Assembly (NCBI RefSeq): GCF_026343295.1
Contig: NZ_JAPELY010000002.1
Coordinates: forward strand, 1,426,001-1,490,000
Direction: 5' to 3'
From: Streptomyces sp. NBC_00083
GTDB taxonomy: Bacteria; Actinomycetota; Actinomycetes; Streptomycetales; Streptomycetaceae
Length of the DNA stretch: 64,000 nucleotides
In this document: positions 54,297 through 63,370 of the stretch, piece after piece
Position numbering within the stretch: the stretch's first letter is position 1
How the letters are laid out: each line of letters starts with the position of its first letter
Notes under the pieces: generated by a model
What the model was told of the DNA's origin: nothing
Databases searched by the model: none
The model's input: only the letters and a program-made list of their open reading frames with translations
Translations under genes and position numbers: made by a program

Positions 54297-57200
54297 ATGA
54301 GAACGCACCGTTGGAGATGGCGCAGGCGGACGAGGATGCTCGCCGCGCTGGTCGCCACCAGCCTGTTCATGATCGGTTGGCCGGCCCTCGCCGCCTCGGC
54401 AGCGGCGGCGGCCGGTCCCGACCTCGCCGCCGGAAAGCCGGCCGCGGCGTCCGGGGCGAACGGCTCGTACACCGCCAAGAACGTCACGGACGGCGACCAG
54501 TCCACCTACTGGGAGAGCGCGGGCAGCGCCTTCCCGCAGTGGGTCCAGGCCGACCTCGGCGCCACCGCCGGCGTCGGCGACGTCGTCCTGAAGCTCCCGG
54601 CCTCGTGGGGCGACCGCAAGGAGACCCTCTCCGTGCAGGGCAGCGCGGACGGCACGAGCTTCAGCACCCTGGTGGGCTCCGCCGCGTACGGGTTCACGCA
54701 GAGCTCGGGCAACACCGTGACGATCGGGTTCGCCGCCGCGCGGGCCCGTTTCGTACGGATCGAGATCACCGCGAACACCGGCTGGCAGGCCGCCCAGCTC
54801 TCCTCGCTCGAAGTGCACGCGGCCGACGGGTCGAGCGACAACCTCGCCCTCGGCAAGACCCTCACCGCGAGCAGCACCACGCAGACCTACGTCGCCTCCC
54901 ACGCCAACGACGGCAGCAAGGCGAGCTACTGGGAGAGCGCCAACAACGCCTTCCCGCAGTGGATCCAGGCCGACCTCGGCGCCACCGTTCCCGTCAACAA
55001 GGTGGTGCTCAAGCTGCCGGACGGGTGGGGCGACCGCACCCAGACCCTCAAGATCCAGGGCAGCGCCAACGGCACCGACTTCACCGACCTGACCGCCGCC
55101 CAGGGGTACGCGTTCACCGCCGCCAACGGCCTCACCGTGCCGATCGCCTTCGACTCGGCCACGACCCGCTACGTACGGGTGCTCATCTCCAACAACACCG
55201 CGCAGCCCGGCGGGCAACTCTCCGAGCTGGAGATCTACGGCCCGACGGGCGGTGACACGCAGCCGCCGACCGCGCCCGGGAACCTCGCCTACACCGAGCC
55301 GGGCTCCGGCCAGATCAAGCTCACCTGGGCCGCGTCCACCGACAACACCGCCGTCACCGGCTACGACGTGTACGCCAACGGCGAGCTGCGCACCAGCGTG
55401 GCCGGAAACGTCACCACGTACACGGACAGCCAGCCGGCCGGCGCCACCGTCGCCTACTACGTGCGCGCCAAGGACGCCGCGGGCAACCAGTCGCCCAACA
55501 GCAACACCGTCACCCGCAAGGGCAGTTCGGGCGACACCCAGGCGCCGACCGCGCCCGGGAACCTCGCCTACACCGAGCCGGCCACCGGGCAGATCAAGCT
55601 CACCTGGGCCGCGTCCTCCGACAACGTGGGCGTCACCGGGTACGACATCTACGCTGACAACCAGCTGCTCAAGAGCGTGGCGGGCGATGCCACCACGTAC
55701 ACCGACAGCCGGCCGGCCACGGTCACCGTCTCGTACTACGTACGGGCCAAGGACGCGGCGGGCAACCAGTCCGGCGCGAGCAACACCGTGACGCGCAACG
55801 GCTCCCCGACCGGCGACGGCTCCAACCTCGCGGTGGGCAAGCCGATCACGGCGTCGTCGTCCACCTTCACCTTCGTCGCGGCCAACGCCGACGACAACGA
55901 CACGGCGACCTACTGGGAGAGCGCGGCGGGCGGCTACCCGAGCACGCTCACCGTCAAGCTCGGCGCCAACGCCGACACCAGCGCCGTCGTCCTCAAGCTC
56001 AACCCGGACAGCGGCTGGGGCACGCGCACCCAGAACATCGCCGTCCTCGGCCGTGAGCAGAGCGCCTCCTCGTACACCTCGCTGGTCGCGGCGAAGGACT
56101 ACACCTTCGACCCGTCGAGCGGGAACACGGTGTCCATACCGGTCGCGGCGCGCGTCGCCGACGTCCAGCTGAAGTTCACCTCCAACACCGGTGCCACGGG
56201 TGGCCAGATCGCCGAGTTCCAGGTCGTGGGCGTGCCCGCACCCAACCCGGACCTGGAGGTCACCGCGCTGACGGCGGCCCCCTCCGCGCCGGTCGAGTCC
56301 GACGCCGTGACCCTCGCGGCGACCGTGCACAACAAGGGGAACAGCGCCGCACCCGCCACCACCGTCGCCTTCCAGCTCGGCGGCTCCAAGGCGGCCACCG
56401 CCGCCGTGCCCGCGCTCACGGCCGGCGCGTCGGCGACGGTGAACGCCTCGATCGGCACGCACGATGCGGGAACTTATCCGCTGAGCGCGGTCGTTGATCC
56501 GGACAACACCGTCATCGAACAGAACGACACCAACAACACCTTCACGGGCAGCCCCCTCGTCATCAAGCCGGTCTCCTCCTCCGACCTGATCGCCTCCGGG
56601 GTCGCGTGGTCGCCGAGCGCCCCCTCGGCCGGCCAGGCGGTCGCGTTCACCGTGACGCTGAAGAACCAGGGCACCCTGGCCTCGGCCGGCGGCAGCCACG
56701 GCATCACCCTGACCCTGCTCGACGACAAGGGCGCCCTGGTGAAGACCCTCACCGGCGCCTACAGCGGCACGCTCGACGCGGGCGCCACCGCGCCCCCGGT
56801 GAACCTCGGCAGCTGGACGGCGGCCAACGGCAAGTACACGGCGAAGGTGGTGATAGCGGACGACACCAACGAACTCCCGGTCAAGCGCGCCAACAACACC
56901 AGCCAGCAGGCGTTCTTCGTCGGGCGCGGCGCCAACATGCCGTACGACACCTATGAGGCGGAGGACGGCGTGACGGGCGGCGGCGCCCAGGTCGTCGGGC
57001 CCAACCGCACCATCGGCGACCTCGCGGGCGAGGCGTCGGGACGCAAGGCCGTTACGCTCAACTCGACCGGAAACTATGTGCAGTTCACGACCCGGGCCGA
57101 CACCAACAGCCTGGTCACCCGCTTCTCCATCCCGGACTCGGCGGGCGGCGGCGGCACCGGCGCGAGCCTGGACATCTACGTCGACGGCGTCTTCCGCAAG

Positions 57201-58607
57201 GCCATCGACCTGAGCTCGAAGTACATGTGGCAGTACGGCGCGGAGGCGAGCCCCAACAACTCGCCGGGCTCCGGCGGCCCCCGCCACATCTACGACGAGG
57301 CCAACATCCTGCTCGGCGACACCGTGAAGGCGGGCAGCACCATCCGCCTCCAGAAGGACGCCGCGAACACCTCCACGTACGCCATCGACTTCATCAACCT
57401 GGAGCAGGTCAGCCAGCTCCCCAACCCCGACCCGGCGGCCTACGTCGTGCCCGCCGGCACCGCGCAGCAGGACGTGCAGAACGCCCTGGACAAGGTGCGG
57501 ATGGACACCACCGGCAAGCTCGTCGGCGTCTATCTGCCGCCCGGCACCTACACCACCAGCAACAAGTTCCAGATCTACGGCAAGGCCGTGAAACTGGTCG
57601 GCGCGGGCCCCTGGTTCAGCCGCTTCGCCACCCCGCCCGACCAGGAGAACACCGATGCCGGTTTCGACGTCCAGTCCTCCGCCAACGGCTCCTCCTTCAC
57701 CGGCTTCGGCTTCTTCGGCAACTACACCTCGCGCAACGACGGCCCCGGCAAGGTCTTCAACTTCTCGAACGTCGCCAACATGACGATCGACAACGTGTGG
57801 GCCGAGCACATGATGTGCCTGTACTGGGGCACCAACACCGACCACATCACCATCAAGAACTCCCGCGTCCGTGACCTGTACGCGGACGGGATCAACCTCA
57901 CCAACGGCAGCAGCGACAACACCATCAGCAACGTGGAGGCCCGCTCCACCGGTGACGACAGCTTCGCGCTGTTCCCGGCGACCGACATCAACAACGCCGA
58001 CGAGACCGGCAACGTCTTCGAGAACCTCAGCGCCCTGCTGACCTGGCGGGCCGCCGGATTCGCCGTCTACGGAGGCACCGCCAACACCTTCCGGAACCTG
58101 TACGCGGCCGACATGCTGACGTACCCCGGACTGACCATCGGCACCCTGAAGTTCGGCTCCATCCCGGCCCTCGGCTTCGGGACCGATCCGACGAACTTCC
58201 AGGGCATCTCCCTGGTGCGTTCCGGCGGCCACTTCTGGGGCGCGCAGGCGTTCGGCGCGCTGTGGATGTACTCCGCCGAGTACGCGTTCCAGGGGATCCG
58301 CATCAGCGACCTCGACATCACCGATCCTACGTACTCCGGGATCATGTTCCAGACGAAGTACAACGGCAGTACGCCGCTGAATCCGATCAAGGACAGCGTG
58401 CTCACCCATGTGAGCATCACCGGGGCGAAGAAGAGCGGCGATGCCTTCGACGCCAAGTCCGGCATCGGGATCTGGGCCAATGAGCTGCCCGAGCCGGGGC
58501 AGGGCCCCGCGGTGGGCGAGGTCACCTTCAACGACCTCAAGCTGAGCGGCAACGCTCAGGACATCAGGAACACCACGTCCACCTTCACGATCGACACCAA
58601 CCCGTAA
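54297..58607 (+). CDS. Secreted multidomain GH87 alpha-1,3-glucanase (mutanase/mycodextranase type)
   Basis: 1436 residues with a signal peptide (about 1-36). Domains in order: F5/8-type carbohydrate-binding (41-175), a second (181-318), two near-identical fibronectin III domains (319-411, 412-505), a third F5/8-type domain (508-648), two CARDB-like domains (650-760, 762-880), a CBM6/35-like domain (883-1040) and a C-terminal right-handed beta-helix of family GH87 (about 1043-1436). Three catalytic aspartates can be placed: Asp1197 in YADGINLTNG and Asp1220-Asp1221 in STGDDSFAL; the spacing of 23 equals that I recall for the alpha-1,3-glucanase Agl-FH1. It should attack alpha-1,3- or mixed alpha-1,3/1,4-glucans such as fungal wall glucan. 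The adjacent sugar importer and alpha-glucosidase fit uptake of its products. Confidence 0.88.
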   Translation: MRTHRWRWRRRTRMLAALVATSLFMIGWPALAASAAAAAGPDLAAGKPAAASGANGSYTAKNVTDGDQSTYWESAGSAFPQWVQADLGATAGVGDVVLKLPASWGDRKETLSVQGSADGTSFSTLVGSAAYGFTQSSGNTVTIGFAAARARFVRIEITANTGWQAAQLSSLEVHAADGSSDNLALGKTLTASSTTQTYVASHANDGSKASYWESANNAFPQWIQADLGATVPVNKVVLKLPDGWGDRTQTLKIQGSANGTDFTDLTAAQGYAFTAANGLTVPIAFDSATTRYVRVLISNNTAQPGGQLSELEIYGPTGGDTQPPTAPGNLAYTEPGSGQIKLTWAASTDNTAVTGYDVYANGELRTSVAGNVTTYTDSQPAGATVAYYVRAKDAAGNQSPNSNTVTRKGSSGDTQAPTAPGNLAYTEPATGQIKLTWAASSDNVGVTGYDIYADNQLLKSVAGDATTYTDSRPATVTVSYYVRAKDAAGNQSGASNTVTRNGSPTGDGSNLAVGKPITASSSTFTFVAANADDNDTATYWESAAGGYPSTLTVKLGANADTSAVVLKLNPDSGWGTRTQNIAVLGREQSASSYTSLVAAKDYTFDPSSGNTVSIPVAARVADVQLKFTSNTGATGGQIAEFQVVGVPAPNPDLEVTALTAAPSAPVESDAVTLAATVHNKGNSAAPATTVAFQLGGSKAATAAVPALTAGASATVNASIGTHDAGTYPLSAVVDPDNTVIEQNDTNNTFTGSPLVIKPVSSSDLIASGVAWSPSAPSAGQAVAFTVTLKNQGTLASAGGSHGITLTLLDDKGALVKTLTGAYSGTLDAGATAPPVNLGSWTAANGKYTAKVVIADDTNELPVKRANNTSQQAFFVGRGANMPYDTYEAEDGVTGGGAQVVGPNRTIGDLAGEASGRKAVTLNSTGNYVQFTTRADTNSLVTRFSIPDSAGGGGTGASLDIYVDGVFRKAIDLSSKYMWQYGAEASPNNSPGSGGPRHIYDEANILLGDTVKAGSTIRLQKDAANTSTYAIDFINLEQVSQLPNPDPAAYVVPAGTAQQDVQNALDKVRMDTTGKLVGVYLPPGTYTTSNKFQIYGKAVKLVGAGPWFSRFATPPDQENTDAGFDVQSSANGSSFTGFGFFGNYTSRNDGPGKVFNFSNVANMTIDNVWAEHMMCLYWGTNTDHITIKNSRVRDLYADGINLTNGSSDNTISNVEARSTGDDSFALFPATDINNADETGNVFENLSALLTWRAAGFAVYGGTANTFRNLYAADMLTYPGLTIGTLKFGSIPALGFGTDPTNFQGISLVRSGGHFWGAQAFGALWMYSAEYAFQGIRISDLDITDPTYSGIMFQTKYNGSTPLNPIKDSVLTHVSITGAKKSGDAFDAKSGIGIWANELPEPGQGPAVGEVTFNDLKLSGNAQDIRNTTSTFTIDTNP

Positions 58608-58622
58608 CGGAGGCCGACGCGC

Positions 58623-58652
58623 GATGCCGCCCCGGGCGACCGGGGCGGCATC
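58623..58652 (+). terminator. GH87 gene terminator hairpin
   Basis: Perfect 13-bp stem (58623-58635 with 58640-58652) closed by GCGA, 15 bases after the stop. Confidence 0.87.
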
Positions 58653-58672
58653 CGCATCCTCTACGCAAACCG

Positions 58673-58698
58673 CTTGCAAGTTTTGCGCTAGTCTTGCG
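58673..58698 (+). promoter_or_regulatory. TTGC(G/A) triple-repeat element at the lacI promoter
   Basis: TTGCA at 58674-58678, TTGCG at 58683-58687 and 58694-58698, the same 9- and 11-base offsets as at 54045-54070. TAGTCT (58689-58694) between repeats two and three is a plausible -10, and the ATG follows seven bases later. GCAA at 58666 pairs with the first repeat as an inverted half site. Bound repressor would cover the promoter. Confidence 0.7.
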
Positions 58699-58701
58699 CT
58701 C

Positions 58702-59709
58702 ATGACGCGACGACTTGCTCAGGTGGCGAAGAAGGTTGGAGTCAGCGAGGCCACGGTCAGCCGGGTGCTCAACGGCAAACCGGGAGTCTCCGAATCCACC
58801 CGGCAATCCGTGCTCACGGCGCTCGACGTGCTCGGCTACGAGCGCCCCACCCAGCTGCGCGGCGAGCGCGCCCGCCTGGTCGGCCTGGTCCTGCCCGAGC
58901 TGCAGAACCCCATCTTCCCCGCGTTCGCCGAAGTCATCGGCGGGGCCCTCGCCCAGCAGGGGCTCACCCCGGTCCTGTGCACCCAGACCAAGGGCGGTGT
59001 CTCGGAGGCCGACTACGTCGACCTGCTGTTGCAGCAGCAGGTTTCCGGCGTGGTCTTCGCGGGCGGACTCTTCGCGCAGATGGAGGCCCCGCACGGCCAC
59101 TACCGGCAGCTCGCCGACCGCAAGGTGCCGGTCGTGCTCATCAACGCCGCCATCGAACACCTCGACTTCCCCGTCGTCGCCTGCGACGACGCCGTGGCGA
59201 TGGAACAGGCCTGGCGCCACCTGGCCTCCCTGGGCCACCAGCGCATCGGCCTGGTGCTCGGGCCGCCCGACCACGTCCCCTCGCGGCGCAAGCTGGACGC
59301 GGCCCGCGCGCTGGCCGCCGCGGCCGGCACCGAGTTCGCCGAGGACCGTGTCGAGCGCGCCATGTTCTCTCTCGAAGGCGGCCAGGCCGCGACCTCGCGC
59401 CTGCTGGAGCGCGGCGTCACCGGCATCATCTGCGCCAGCGACCCGCTCGCGCTCGGCGCCGTGCGGGCCGCGCGCAGGCGGGGTCTCGACGTGCCCCGCG
59501 ACGTCTCCGTGGTGGGCTACGACGACTCCGCGTTCATGAACTGCACCGAGCCCCCGCTGACCACGGTGCGCCAGCCCATCGAGGCGATGGGCCGGGCCGC
59601 GGTCGAGCTCCTCTCCGCGCAGATCCAGGGCGGTGTGGTGCCCCCCGGCGAGCTGCTCTTCGAGCCCGAACTGGTGGTCCGCGGCTCGACCGCGCAGGTG
59701 CCCAGGTAG
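58702..59709 (+). CDS. LacI-family transcriptional repressor of the alpha-glucan locus
   Basis: 335 residues from ATG 58702, with no ribosome site but a -10 hexamer ending seven bases earlier, so a leaderless mRNA is likely. The helix-turn-helix and hinge are classical (RLAQVAKKVGVSEATVSRVLNGKPGVSESTRQSVLTALDVLGY), followed by a periplasmic-binding-protein-like sensor domain (LVGLVLPELQNPIFPAFAEVIG, VVLINAAIEHLDFPVVACDD, ICASDPLALGAVRAARRRGLDVPRDVSVVGYDDSAFM). It resembles the MalR/AglR group. It sits between the secreted glucanase and the importer operon and probably represses both in the absence of a maltose- or nigerose-like inducer. Confidence 0.92.
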   Translation: MTRRLAQVAKKVGVSEATVSRVLNGKPGVSESTRQSVLTALDVLGYERPTQLRGERARLVGLVLPELQNPIFPAFAEVIGGALAQQGLTPVLCTQTKGGVSEADYVDLLLQQQVSGVVFAGGLFAQMEAPHGHYRQLADRKVPVVLINAAIEHLDFPVVACDDAVAMEQAWRHLASLGHQRIGLVLGPPDHVPSRRKLDAARALAAAAGTEFAEDRVERAMFSLEGGQAATSRLLERGVTGIICASDPLALGAVRAARRRGLDVPRDVSVVGYDDSAFMNCTEPPLTTVRQPIEAMGRAAVELLSAQIQGGVVPPGELLFEPELVVRGSTAQVPR

Positions 59710-59742
59710 CCCTCCCGCACGGATCTTGCGTAGACGCGTCAT

Positions 59743-59776
59743 ACAGCGCGCCGGGTGATTCCGCCCGGCGCGCTGT
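59743..59776 (+). terminator. lacI terminator hairpin
   Basis: Perfect 13-bp stem (59743-59755 with 59764-59776) with an 8-base loop. It separates lacI from the importer operon, whose promoter must then lie in 59777-59934. Confidence 0.85.
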
Positions 59777-59934
59777 TGTGTGCGCCCGTCACGCTCATTG
59801 TGGACAAGAGGCTGTCGAAGTTTTACGAAATCAGCGCGGGATATTGCGCACCGGCGGCGCCGGTGGTTGAGTGTGCCGCGCCCCGCTGCCGTCAGCGAAG
59901 GGCCTTCCACGCTCCTCCCGAAGGGGTCCTCCCG

Positions 59935-61359
59935 ATGAGACGCACCTGGTTCCGCCCCGCACGACACGCACGCCGCACCGCCGTCACCGCCCTGGCCGGC
60001 GCCCTCGCCCTCACCGCCCTCACCGCCTGCGGAACCAGCAGCAGCGACACGGGGGGCGGCGACAGCAAGCCCGGCACCGGATCGAGTGACCCCGCCGCCC
60101 CGCTCGACCCGAAGACCAGGGTCGACCTCACCATCGACTGCATGCCGCCGGCCGCGAAGGCCGCCGAACTCAGGGAGTGGAAGCAGGACGTCGCGACGTT
60201 CAACAAGACCTATCCGAACGTCCGCATCATCGGCAGGTCCACGCCCGGACAGTGCGAGGAGCCGCCCCGCTTCACCGCCGCCCTGAAGGCGAAGTCCCAG
60301 CCCGACGTCTTCTACTCCTACTTCACCGACCTCCAGCAGGTCCTGGACAACGACGGCGCCGCCGACATCTCGGCCTACGTCACCGACAAGTCCGTCCCCG
60401 CCCTCGCCAGCATCGACCCGGCCGTGATGGGGGTGTACAAGAAGGACGGCAAGATGTACGGCCTGCCCACCAGCAATTACCAGATGGGCATCATGATCAA
60501 CCGGAAGCTGTTCCAGCAGGCCGGGCTCGACCCCGACAAGCCGCCGGCCACCTGGGAGGAGGTCCGCAGCGACTCCCGGGCGATAGCCAAGCTCGGGGGC
60601 GGCGTCTACGGATACGGTGAGTACAGCGCCGAGAACACCGGCGGCTGGCACTTCACCGCCGCGATGTACAGCCTGGGCGGGGACGTGGTGGGCGCCGACG
60701 GCAAGGCCGCCTTCGACGACGCCACCGGCAAGCAGGTCCTCCAGCAGTTGCACGACATGCGCTGGACCGATCAGAGCATGAGCAAGACCCAGCTCCTGAA
60801 ATGGGGCGACCTGCAGAAGCAGATCACCGCCGACAAGCTCGGCATGTTCCTCGCCGCGCCCGACGACATCGCGTACATGGTCCAGCAACTCGGCGCCAAG
60901 TACGAGAACTTCGGCATGGGCCCGATCCCCGGCGGCAAAGCCACCCTCACCGGCGGCAACGGCTACATGATCAAGCAGGGCAGCTCGCCCGACAAGATCA
61001 AGGCCGCGATCGCCTGGCTCAACTTCAAGAACCTCTCGCCCGGCAAGGGCCAGTTCGACTGGGCCCGCACCAAGGCCGACCAACTCCCGGTCGGGGTGCC
61101 GCAGCCCAACTTCTTCACCGGCTCCGTCAAGGCCGACGACCTCACCTCGCGCACCACCAACGCCACCATGCCGGTCGCCAACTTCGCGCCGTACCTCGCC
61201 CACCCGGTCCCGGGCAAGGCCGAGCCGCCGAAGGCGCAGGAGGTCTACAAGGTCCTCGACAACGCGATGTCCGCGGTGCTCACCAACAAGGACGCCGACA
61301 TCGCCAAGCTTCTCTCGACCGCCCGGACGCAGGTCGACCAGGTCCTCGCGAACCAGTAG
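59935..61359 (+). CDS. Sugar ABC transporter substrate-binding lipoprotein
   Basis: 474 residues from ATG 59935 (GAAGGGG upstream). Lipobox LTAC, lipidated Cys32. Family 1 extracellular binding protein: WKQDVATFNKTYPNVRI, KSQPDVFYSYFTDLQQVLDNDGAADIS, YGLPTSNYQMGIMINRKLFQQAGLDPDKPPATWEEV, GGWHFTAAMYSLGGDVVG and GGNGYMIKQGSSPDKIKAAIAWLNF, as in oligosaccharide-binding proteins of the MalE/AglE group. First gene of the importer operon; a hairpin after it probably raises its level above that of the permeases. Confidence 0.93.
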   Translation: MRRTWFRPARHARRTAVTALAGALALTALTACGTSSSDTGGGDSKPGTGSSDPAAPLDPKTRVDLTIDCMPPAAKAAELREWKQDVATFNKTYPNVRIIGRSTPGQCEEPPRFTAALKAKSQPDVFYSYFTDLQQVLDNDGAADISAYVTDKSVPALASIDPAVMGVYKKDGKMYGLPTSNYQMGIMINRKLFQQAGLDPDKPPATWEEVRSDSRAIAKLGGGVYGYGEYSAENTGGWHFTAAMYSLGGDVVGADGKAAFDDATGKQVLQQLHDMRWTDQSMSKTQLLKWGDLQKQITADKLGMFLAAPDDIAYMVQQLGAKYENFGMGPIPGGKATLTGGNGYMIKQGSSPDKIKAAIAWLNFKNLSPGKGQFDWARTKADQLPVGVPQPNFFTGSVKADDLTSRTTNATMPVANFAPYLAHPVPGKAEPPKAQEVYKVLDNAMSAVLTNKDADIAKLLSTARTQVDQVLANQ

Positions 61360-61373
61360 CGCGCACGGCGGCA

Positions 61374-61399
61374 GGGGCCGGAGCACACCCTCCGGCCCC
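61374..61399 (+). other. Intercistronic hairpin after the binding-protein gene
   Basis: GGGGCCGGAG (61374-61383) pairs perfectly with 61390-61399 around a 6-base loop. Placed between binding protein and permease genes, where such hairpins commonly protect the upstream mRNA or partly stop transcription. Confidence 0.7.
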
Positions 61400-61424
61400 G
61401 CCCGCCCCGGATTCAGGAGTGACG

Positions 61425-62369
61425 ATGTCGGCCTCCACACTGCCCACCCGGGAAGCGACCCGGCCGCACCAGGGCGCCGAGCCGCTCAGGCAGCGCGGAC
61501 GCGCGCGGGCGCTGAGACGCAACCTCACCGCGCACGGCTTCCTCATCGGCGCCGTGCTCTGCTTCGCCTTCTTCTCCTGGTACCCCATGGTCAGGGAGTT
61601 CGTCCTCGCCTTCCAGAAGACGAAGGACGGCCGCACCACCTGGGCCGGCTGGTCCAACCTCAGTTATGTCTTCCACGACCCGGCGTTCTGGCAGGCCTGG
61701 CGCAACACCCTGCTCTTCACCGGCCTCGCCCTGGTCCTCGGCTTCGTCCTGCCGTTCCTCGTCGCCGTCCTGCTCAACGAATTCCGGCACGGCCAGGGCT
61801 ACTTGAGGCTCCTCGTCTACCTGCCCGTGATGCTCCCGCCGGTCGCGTCGGTGCTGCTCTTCAAATACTTCTACGACCCCGGATACGGCCTCTTCAACCG
61901 GATCTTCGAGCTGCTCGGGCTGCCCGCACAGCAATGGCTCCAGTCCACCGACACGGCCATGATCTCGGTGGTCATCGCCGCGACCTGGATGAACATGGGC
62001 AGCGCCACCCTCGTCTACCTCGCCGCCCTCCAGGGCATCCCCGGCGAGCTGTACGAGGCGGCCGAACTCGACGGCGCGGGGCTGCTCCGCAAGATCTGGC
62101 ACGTCACCGTGCCGCAGACCCGGCTCGTGCTCTCGCTGATGTTCCTCATGCAGATCATCGCCACGATGCAGGTCTTCACCGAGCCGTTCCTGCTCACCAA
62201 CGGCGCCGGCCCCGAAGGCTCCACGACGACCGTGGTCTACCTCATCTACCAGTACGCCTTCAACTTCAACAACTACGGCGGCGCCGCCGCGCTCGGCCTG
62301 TGCCTGCTCGTCCTGCTCGCCGGTTTCTCGGCGGCGTACGTACGGCTCAGCCGCGACAGCGACGACTAG
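61425..62369 (+). CDS. Sugar ABC transporter permease 1 (MalF/AglF type)
   Basis: 314 residues from ATG 61425 with AGGAG five bases upstream. Six membrane helices after a charged N-terminus. The ATPase-contact EAA loop is EAAELDGAGLLRKIWHVTVPQTR. MVREFVLAFQKT and FTEPFLLTNGAGPEGSTTTVVYLIYQYAF are typical of the group. No ATPase gene is in the operon; in Streptomyces such importers generally share MsiK, encoded elsewhere. Confidence 0.93.
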   Translation: MSASTLPTREATRPHQGAEPLRQRGRARALRRNLTAHGFLIGAVLCFAFFSWYPMVREFVLAFQKTKDGRTTWAGWSNLSYVFHDPAFWQAWRNTLLFTGLALVLGFVLPFLVAVLLNEFRHGQGYLRLLVYLPVMLPPVASVLLFKYFYDPGYGLFNRIFELLGLPAQQWLQSTDTAMISVVIAATWMNMGSATLVYLAALQGIPGELYEAAELDGAGLLRKIWHVTVPQTRLVLSLMFLMQIIATMQVFTEPFLLTNGAGPEGSTTTVVYLIYQYAFNFNNYGGAAALGLCLLVLLAGFSAAYVRLSRDSDD

Positions 62370-62388
62370 AACGGACGGTGGGGGACCC

Positions 62389-63264
62389 ATGTCGACACGC
62401 ACACTCATCTCACCGGCCACCCTCGGCCGCACCCGGGGCAAGGTCGTCTACTGGACCGTCTTCGGCCTGGTCATGGTCGTGTTCACGCTCGTCTTCATCG
62501 GGCCGCTGTACTGGATGGCCGTCAACGGGCTCAAATCCACTGAGGAGTTCACCCGGATCCCGCCCACGCTCGTCCCGCACGGCGTGCACACGGAGAACGT
62601 CACCAACGCCTGGCGCGTGATGGACTTCGCCAAGCTCCTGCTCAACACCCTCTGGTACGCGTTCGGCGCGCTCGCCTTCCAGCTGGTCCTGGACGTGGCC
62701 GCCGCCTACTCGCTGTCCAAGCTGCGGCCCGTGTTCGGCAAGGCGATCCTCGCAATGATGCTGGCCACCCTCATGATCCCGGCCGCCGTACTCGTGGTGC
62801 CGCAGTACCTGACCGTGCTCGACGTGCCGATCTTCAAGCGGAACCTGCTGAACACGCCGTGGGCGATCTGGCTGCCGTCCGTCACCAACGCCTTCAACAT
62901 CTTCCTGCTCAAGCGGTTCTTCGACTCCATCCCGCGCGAACTCCTCGACGCCGCGTCCATCGACGGGGCCTCACCGCTGCGCACCCTGCGCTCGGTGGTC
63001 CTGCCCATCTCCCGGCCGATCCTCGGCGTCGTCTCCATCTTCGCGGTCATCGGCGTCTGGAAGGACTTCCTCTGGCCGATGCTCACCCTGCCCGACCCCA
63101 CCAAACAGACGCTCAACGTGGGCATCTACTCGCTCGCCCAGGGCGTCCCCGAGAACTGGCTCACGGCCGCCCTCGCCATGGCGTCGATCCCCACCCTCCT
63201 CATCTTCATCGTGTTCCAGCGCAACATCATGAGCGGTCTCACCGCGGGCGGCCTCAAGGGCTGA
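62389..63264 (+). CDS. Sugar ABC transporter permease 2 (MalG/AglG type)
   Basis: 291 residues, ATG 62389 with GGTGGGGGA upstream, 19 bases after permease 1. Six membrane helices; the EAA loop is LLDAASIDGASPLRTLRSVVLPISRPIL. SLSKLRPVFGKAILAMMLATLMIPAAVLVVPQYL and the ending FQRNIMSGLTAGGLKG are hallmarks of MalG-type permeases. Forms the membrane pore with permease 1. Confidence 0.94.
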   Translation: MSTRTLISPATLGRTRGKVVYWTVFGLVMVVFTLVFIGPLYWMAVNGLKSTEEFTRIPPTLVPHGVHTENVTNAWRVMDFAKLLLNTLWYAFGALAFQLVLDVAAAYSLSKLRPVFGKAILAMMLATLMIPAAVLVVPQYLTVLDVPIFKRNLLNTPWAIWLPSVTNAFNIFLLKRFFDSIPRELLDAASIDGASPLRTLRSVVLPISRPILGVVSIFAVIGVWKDFLWPMLTLPDPTKQTLNVGIYSLAQGVPENWLTAALAMASIPTLLIFIVFQRNIMSGLTAGGLKG

Positions 63265-63291
63265 CACCCCGCACCCCGCTCTCCCCGCACT

Positions 63292-63343
63292 CCGCCGCCG
63301 GCCCCTCCACCATGCCCCGCTGGACCAACGGGGCCGGCGGCGG
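63292..63343 (+). other. Intercistronic hairpin before the alpha-glucosidase gene
   Basis: Perfect 14-bp stem (63292-63305 with 63330-63343) with a 24-base loop between permease 2 and the GH13 gene. It may tune the level of the enzyme against the importer. Confidence 0.65.
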
Positions 63344-63370
63344 GAACCCACCTGCCCGAAAGGACCTCCC

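Noticed and set aside
54258..58703. Minus-strand open frame of about 1480 codons opposite the GH87 gene
   Set aside because: Low-complexity Gly/Val/Arg-rich product without domains, an antisense shadow of a well-supported gene.
59799..59807. DnaA box TTGTCCACA on the minus strand upstream of the sugar-binding protein gene
   Set aside because: A perfect match to the Streptomyces form but single and isolated; one such 9-mer in 64 kb is within chance.
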